Of a stretch of DNA of 64,000 nucleotides, positions 59,792 through 64,000 are shown one piece after another. The stretch spans positions 1 through 64,000 of the forward strand of contig CALUQX010000006.1 in assembly GCA_944323045.1 (NCBI GenBank), given 5' to 3'. The notes beneath the pieces were generated by a model. That model was not told the DNA's origin. It saw only the letters and a program-made list of their open reading frames with translations, and made no database searches. Each line of letters starts with the position of its first letter. Within the stretch, counting starts at the first letter, position 1. This DNA is from Candidatus Gastranaerophilales bacterium. GTDB taxonomy: Bacteria; Cyanobacteriota; Vampirovibrionia; Gastranaerophilales; Gastranaerophilaceae. The translations under genes were made by a program, and so were the position numbers.

Positions 59792-61389
59792 CCCAATATT
59801 CTATCAAGATCCTCGCGGGCAGAAGTCATATTATTTATGCTGTACAACTTTTTGAATGCATCAAGCGTTGTCGGATTCATTATTGTCGGAAGACAGTTTG
59901 ACATATAAATATTTTTTGCCCCGCGCCTGTGAAGTCTTATCATGCCTGCAAAAGCTGCATTGTCACAACGCGTTAAAAAGAATGTTACATTCGGGCTGTC
60001 AACAGGTATAATGTCAAATAGGCGTGTTAAAAGCATAGTGACAAGTGTATAATCATTAGCGACATTCAATGTAAATATATTTTCTCCTGCTCTTGAATAT
60101 GAAAATGTCAAGACAACAGAGTCCGGTGGCAATGCTCTGTAAAACTCACCAAAATATGATTCCAGAGAATTTGTAGGATTAGAGAGTCCGACTATAAACA
60201 AATGCTTATATTTTCCATCCGTCAGACCTGTTGATATATCGTTAAATAGTTTTTCAATTTTATCCCAACTGAACCCGATTATTGCAGACTTTCGGCTCTG
60301 ACCGCGCGTAAACCCTTTTGTAGTAAGTGCTCCTTCTATAAGCGGTTCCAGATTGCGGGCATCCAGTTTTGCTATACCTTTTGGCGGAATATCATCAGTC
60401 GTAAATATTCTGCCGCGATAGAGATATTCAACATTGTGTGCTTCATTTTTAGTAAGCAGTATTGCGCCCGGAAATGTTGCAAAATCGAGAACAGAAGTTT
60501 CTACCCCATTGCCAAAGTGCCCTTTAAGATTCTTATAATCTGAGAATACAGAATAAGCATGCGCAATGAGAAGATTTCCATTGGTATAGACATCAATTTC
60601 TTTATCATTAACAGTCTCCAGAACATCTTTTAACTCAGAAAGATTATTTCCTGAAACAAGAATGGCTTTTCCGGGTGTCGTTGACTGCGAAACCTCTTTT
60701 TCTATAATCTCACCGAATTTTTCTACCTTGACTTCATTTAATCGTTTCATAAGTTCTGCACACAGGTCTGATATTTCATATATTGAAGATTTAATTTTTT
60801 CTTCATCAAGTTTTTGTTGATTATATAGATTTAATGCACGTATAATTTCATTATTGGCGCTATCAATACAAATTCCGTTATCGTTAAGTTCCTGTATAAG
60901 CATGGCAAGTGATTTTAGTACAGAGAACAAAATTTCTGCATAATTTTTCACCTGCTTATTTTGCCCCTTATATTTGTTCTTAAATGCTTTATCACCTTCT
61001 CTTATAAGTTTATTTAATTCAGTATTATTTGAAAACTTAATTGGCGGGTTGAATTTGTCAAAATTCATGCCGCGTTCATCGCATATTGATTTATAAAGGC
61101 GCTCAGTGTTAATAAAATTTGAGAATATGTTATTAATAATTTTTAGCATCTGCTCATCGTTATACTCTTGAAGTGAGGACAAATATACAAGATTATACGC
61201 CATATCCAATTTAATCCTGTCATTTTTAGCCCCGAGAAGCTCCAGTTTAACCACATAATAAGCAAGCGCCCTGAGCATCACAAACATAACTTCCTGTAAT
61301 GCTGTAATATCCGGTGAAATTGAACAGACGCCTCTGGATACACATGTGTTGTAATCATTTTGACTTTGCTTAAAATTATTATAAAACAT
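59788..61389 (-). CDS. Hcp (hybrid cluster protein)-like pseudoenzyme
   Basis: 533 residues aligning by eye with hydroxylamine reductase/Hcp along the whole length: CVSRGVCSISPDITALQEVM (start domain), ILVSGNNLSELKDVLE, DVYTNGNLLIAHAYSVF, FATFPGAILLTKNEAH, RIFTTDD, FIVGLSNPTNSLESYFGEFY and GAKNIYMSNCLP. The residues that hold the hybrid Fe-S-O cluster are replaced: His (SGHD) by Asn248, Glu (GEML) by Asn272, Cys (TNC) by Glu316, Cys (GGCDG) by Ser403, Cys (ACGK) by Tyr431. Only two Cys of the first cluster site remain. So it cannot have normal Hcp activity. Glutaredoxin gene is 6 bases upstream. Confidence 0.75.
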   Translation of the reverse strand: MFYNNFKQSQNDYNTCVSRGVCSISPDITALQEVMFVMLRALAYYVVKLELLGAKNDRIKLDMAYNLVYLSSLQEYNDEQMLKIINNIFSNFINTERLYKSICDERGMNFDKFNPPIKFSNNTELNKLIREGDKAFKNKYKGQNKQVKNYAEILFSVLKSLAMLIQELNDNGICIDSANNEIIRALNLYNQQKLDEEKIKSSIYEISDLCAELMKRLNEVKVEKFGEIIEKEVSQSTTPGKAILVSGNNLSELKDVLETVNDKEIDVYTNGNLLIAHAYSVFSDYKNLKGHFGNGVETSVLDFATFPGAILLTKNEAHNVEYLYRGRIFTTDDIPPKGIAKLDARNLEPLIEGALTTKGFTRGQSRKSAIIGFSWDKIEKLFNDISTGLTDGKYKHLFIVGLSNPTNSLESYFGEFYRALPPDSVVLTFSYSRAGENIFTLNVANDYTLVTMLLTRLFDIIPVDSPNVTFFLTRCDNAAFAGMIRLHRRGAKNIYMSNCLPTIMNPTTLDAFKKLYSINNMTSAREDLDRILG

Positions 61390-61395
61390 TTCTAC

Positions 61396-61626
61396 CTACT
61401 TTTCTTTACTAACATAATTAATAATTTCGTCAGACTCATACATTGAAATATTGTTATCCGTATCATACAAAAACGGCACCTGTTCCCTGCCTCCTAGCTC
61501 TATTAATTTATCAAGATTACTACCTTCGCGTATATTTTTCTTTGTATACGGAATATTGTTTTCATCCATATAGTGCATAACTTTTAGTGAATATGGACAT
61601 GTCTCCAAAATATATAATTCATACAT
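61396..61626 (-). CDS. Glutaredoxin-like protein (monothiol CPYS)
   Basis: 76 residues from ATG 61626, chosen because AGGAG precedes it. MYELYILETCPYSLKVMHYM has a CPYS active site, REQVPFLYD supplies the cis-proline, and YESDEIINYV the C-terminal helix. The second active-site Cys is Ser, as in monothiol glutaredoxins. Directly precedes the Hcp-like gene, so the two likely function together. Confidence 0.88.
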   Translation of the reverse strand: MYELYILETCPYSLKVMHYMDENNIPYTKKNIREGSNLDKLIELGGREQVPFLYDTDNNISMYESDEIINYVSKEK

Positions 61627-61746
61627 TGTTAGCGCTCCTTTCATACCTGTATTATAGATATTCATTGAAGAATTTAATTGCCCGACATGTCAATTTTATA
61701 AGGTATATAATTGCATCTTAAATATTTTTATATTAAAGTTAAAGCT

Positions 61747-62877
61747 ATGAACAAACGTAATATATTATTTGTTTTTGGAACACGTCCGGAGGTAATAAAA
61801 CTTGCCCCTGTTATTCTGGAACTTAAAAAACATCAAGAGAAATATAACGTAATTATATGCAATACAGAACAGCAAAAGGAACTTTCAAATCAGACATTGC
61901 AGTATTTTGGTCTGAAGGCAGACATAAACCTCGATGTAATGAGACCTGACCAAACGCTTTCAGAAGTTCAAGCGCGTATATTAACTGCACTGGATAGGGT
62001 GTATAATGAAAATAAAATTGATGCCACAATAGTGCAGGGCGATACAATGACTGTTCTTTGCGGGGCATTATCTAGTTTTTATAGAAAAATTCCTGTGTTC
62101 CATGTTGAAGCCGGTCTGCGCTCATATGATATTTATGAGCCGTTTCCTGAAGAGGTTATGCGTCAGATGACCTCCCGTGTGGCGGAACTTAATTTTGCGC
62201 CTACTGAAAAAAATCGTCAGGCTTTGCTGAAAGAAAATATTGACGGCGATAAAATTTTTGTAGTGGGAAACACTGTAATAGATGCGCTTTTCTGCCTTTC
62301 TGACGCAACTATGCAGGCGGCAGGGAGATTCTTTGAAGAAAATGGTATTTCCGTAAATGATAAACTTGTATTGATAACCGTTCACCGCCGCGAAAATCAC
62401 GGGGAAAGGATTAACAGAATACTTGATGCAATAGAACATCTGGTTATGGAATATTCTGACCATACTTTTGTTATACCTGTTCATCCAAATCCAAATGTAA
62501 AAGATAAAATATACACAAGACTTAACAAATACGAGAATATTAAGCTGCTTGCCCCGCTTGATTATCCAAATCTTGTATATCTGATGAAACACGCAAAGTT
62601 GATACTGACAGATTCCGGCGGAATACAGGAAGAAGCCCCGTCATTCGGCTGCCCGACTCTTGTAATGCGTTATGAAACTGAACGTCAGGAAGGCATTGAC
62701 GCAGGTGTCTCCAAACTTGTCGGGGCAGATTACGAAAAAATCATATCAGAATCAGAAGAAGTTCTTGCTAAACAATTTACGCAAACCAGATTAAAAGCCC
62801 AAAATCCTTACGGAAATGGGACTTCCGCAAAAGCAATTGAGCATATTATAACAGAATATTTTAAAAATATTGTATAG
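61747..62877 (+). CDS. wecB: UDP-N-acetylglucosamine 2-epimerase (non-hydrolysing)
   Basis: 376 residues from ATG 61747. FGTRPEVIKLAPVI, VQGDTMTVLCGALSSF, FHVEAGLRSYDIYEPFPEE, VITVHRREN-like segment (LITVHRRENHGERINRI) and DSGGIQEEAPSFGCPTLVMR are full WecB signatures. It interconverts UDP-GlcNAc and UDP-ManNAc for teichoic-acid or surface polysaccharide synthesis. Confidence 0.95.
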   Translation: MNKRNILFVFGTRPEVIKLAPVILELKKHQEKYNVIICNTEQQKELSNQTLQYFGLKADINLDVMRPDQTLSEVQARILTALDRVYNENKIDATIVQGDTMTVLCGALSSFYRKIPVFHVEAGLRSYDIYEPFPEEVMRQMTSRVAELNFAPTEKNRQALLKENIDGDKIFVVGNTVIDALFCLSDATMQAAGRFFEENGISVNDKLVLITVHRRENHGERINRILDAIEHLVMEYSDHTFVIPVHPNPNVKDKIYTRLNKYENIKLLAPLDYPNLVYLMKHAKLILTDSGGIQEEAPSFGCPTLVMRYETERQEGIDAGVSKLVGADYEKIISESEEVLAKQFTQTRLKAQNPYGNGTSAKAIEHIITEYFKNIV

Positions 62878-62916
62878 TTACAGACGGTACTTTTATTTTT
62901 TACTTGCTGACCCAAG

Positions 62917-63534
62917 CTAGACTTTTGTCAAATTCTGGTACTCACGTAGAGTTTTGACATCACTTCTAAATGGCAGACTTACATAGTTGCGCTGGAGTTT
63001 GTAGTTAAGACTTGGCATTCCCGCTTTGTAAAACTCAATTTCTCTGTCGCGCATATTAAGTTTTTTAACAATTCTTCTGTTCTTTGATTTGAGATGATGA
63101 ATCATCAATGCAGAAAAAGCAAATAAACACAACGCCCATGTTAATTTTTCTTTTGCAAACCTGTCGCCAACCTGTATTGGGGCAGAATTAGGCGTGTTAA
63201 ATATTACATTGGCATCAGCTATATTTTTTGCATTGATATATACTTTAACTTCGCCGTTAGAAGCCTTTTCAACAATAATACCGTTTGCATTAGTTGTATT
63301 TTTATAAAGAGTGTTAACATTTCCTGCTGCAGAAACCCCTTTCAAAGTAAGTTCCATAGAATCGGCTGATTTAACGGATTTTTTAACTTTAGCCGGTGCA
63401 TCTGAGCGCAATACTACATTATAAGTGTTATCAACGCCTTCCAGCACAACCGAATTCAAATAATTTTCCGCCGAAAATGCCGGTATCGATGTGTTAAGTA
63501 TAACTATTAAAAATATCAAAAATAATCTTTTCAA
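62917..63534 (-). CDS. Secreted/membrane protein with AMIN-like beta domain
   Basis: 205 residues from a TTG start with AGGGG upstream. Signal peptide (MKRLFLIFLIVILNTSIPAFSA), a beta-rich domain (LNSVVLEGVDNTYNVVLRSD; SMELTLKGVS; EVKVYINAKN), reminiscent of AMIN domains that bind envelope glycans, then a hydrophobic helix (LTWALCLFAFSALMIHH) and a basic cytoplasmic tail. Likely inner-membrane anchored with its domain outside. Not a firm match. Confidence 0.65.
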   Translation of the reverse strand: MKRLFLIFLIVILNTSIPAFSAENYLNSVVLEGVDNTYNVVLRSDAPAKVKKSVKSADSMELTLKGVSAAGNVNTLYKNTTNANGIIVEKASNGEVKVYINAKNIADANVIFNTPNSAPIQVGDRFAKEKLTWALCLFAFSALMIHHLKSKNRRIVKKLNMRDREIEFYKAGMPSLNYKLQRNYVSLPFRSDVKTLREYQNLTKV

Positions 63535-63783
63535 CTTATTTTTCCCCTAATCTTCTTACATACTAATCATAATTATTTGAGATGTTTTGGACATCAATCT
63601 ATCGGATTATAATAATATAATTCTATAGGTTGAATTTATGCAGAAAATAAGCGAATTGACATCTGTAGTTCAGTATTGAAGAATATGTAAACAAATGTTA
63701 CAAATCCAGCCATGCTTGAAATTAGAAAAGAGAGGAAGTTTTTATATAAATGTAAGCACGAGATGATTAAGGAGCAAGAGATA

Positions 63784-64000
63784 ATGAACGGAATTACAAG
63801 TAAATCTTCAAGCAGAGCTAATCAAACAGAAAGCACAAGACCTGCAAAAACAGTAGAAACAGCGGGTTCACTTGCGATGAATTCAGCTTTTGATTACTTT
63901 TCAGTAAACACATATGATTCATTTTCTTCAAGCAATCCATTTTCAGTAAATTACGCACAGTATGCAGACTGTACAGAGGGAACAACAGTTGCATATAGCG
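63784..64000 (+). CDS. Unknown protein, 5' end only (runs off the window)
   Basis: Starts MNGITSKSSSRANQTESTRP with AAGGAG 9 bases before the ATG; the frame stays open to position 64000 (72 residues seen). Ser/Thr/Asn-rich, no signal peptide yet visible. The MNGIT start resembles that of the 14682-15176 gene. The frame is also open upstream to an ATG at 63712, which lacks a ribosome site. A TTGACA box (63656-63661) may be the promoter. Function unknown. Confidence 0.55.
   Translation, partial: MNGITSKSSSRANQTESTRPAKTVETAGSLAMNSAFDYFSVNTYDSFSSSNPFSVNYAQYADCTEGTTVAYS

Overview
The window is AT-rich bacterial chromosome. The best fit is a gut Gastranaerophilales-type bacterium (Vampirovibrionia/Melainabacteria, the non-photosynthetic sisters of Cyanobacteria). 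This is inferred from a Tic20-like membrane protein, a RecG with an N-terminal extension, several pseudopilins with the FTLAEVLIT start, and many lineage-restricted proteins, including the MGMAASQAR family and short proteins with an N-terminal F-x-A-K-like signature. No database search was possible.

Layout. 0.2-13 kb: an FAD dehydrogenase, an orphan sensor kinase, two unknown membrane proteins, a TPR protein, a homocitrate/isopropylmalate synthase-type enzyme with a prolyl-tRNA-editing-like protein, the first MGMAASQAR protein, a LeuC-type dehydratase and an ECF sigma/anti-sigma pair. 13-19 kb: lineage-specific membrane proteins, an unassigned structured RNA, a NAGPA-type secreted protein, and a Tic20-like/TPR/rsfS/rpiB cluster. 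19-23 kb: three surface-type proteins under one shared upstream element. 23-33 kb: recG, a CHASE2 cyclase, KDPG aldolase/KDG kinase/pyruvyl transferase, tRNA-Leu(UAA), a patatin and a GT-C-like membrane protein. 33-44 kb: the second MGMAASQAR protein, PilZ and decarboxylase-like genes, a pseudopilin with an XRE regulator, phosphomannomutase, a lone ABC permease, thiC and a CoA-disulfide-reductase-like flavoprotein. 44-52 kb: the accessory part, with a RAYT transposase and REP palindromes, a GIY-YIG gene in inverted repeats, a tiny hydrophobic peptide in a 198-bp element, a 16-bp repeat that also lies inside genes, and a pseudopilin with a doubled processing site. 52-64 kb: thrB, an AI-2E exporter-like protein, a radical SAM protein, LeuD, rpsL-rpsG, another XRE/pseudopilin pair, a glutaredoxin plus an Hcp-like pseudoenzyme, wecB, and the start of an unknown gene.

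Three signals may belong to undescribed systems. (1) Both MGMAASQAR genes, and a promoter reading off the left edge, carry a flagellar sigma-28 (FliA)-like promoter, TAAA-N16-GCCG; the two proteins have conserved ends and divergent middles, as axial or flagellin-type proteins do. (2) Four genes (three at 19-23 kb, one at 52 kb) share a composite upstream element with fixed spacing, implying a regulon of surface or secreted proteins. (3) All three pseudopilin genes are divergently paired with a small HTH-type gene. The housekeeping content (str ribosomal genes, recG, thiC, leuCD, thrB, tRNA-Leu) indicates chromosome, with mobile DNA concentrated at 45-52 kb.
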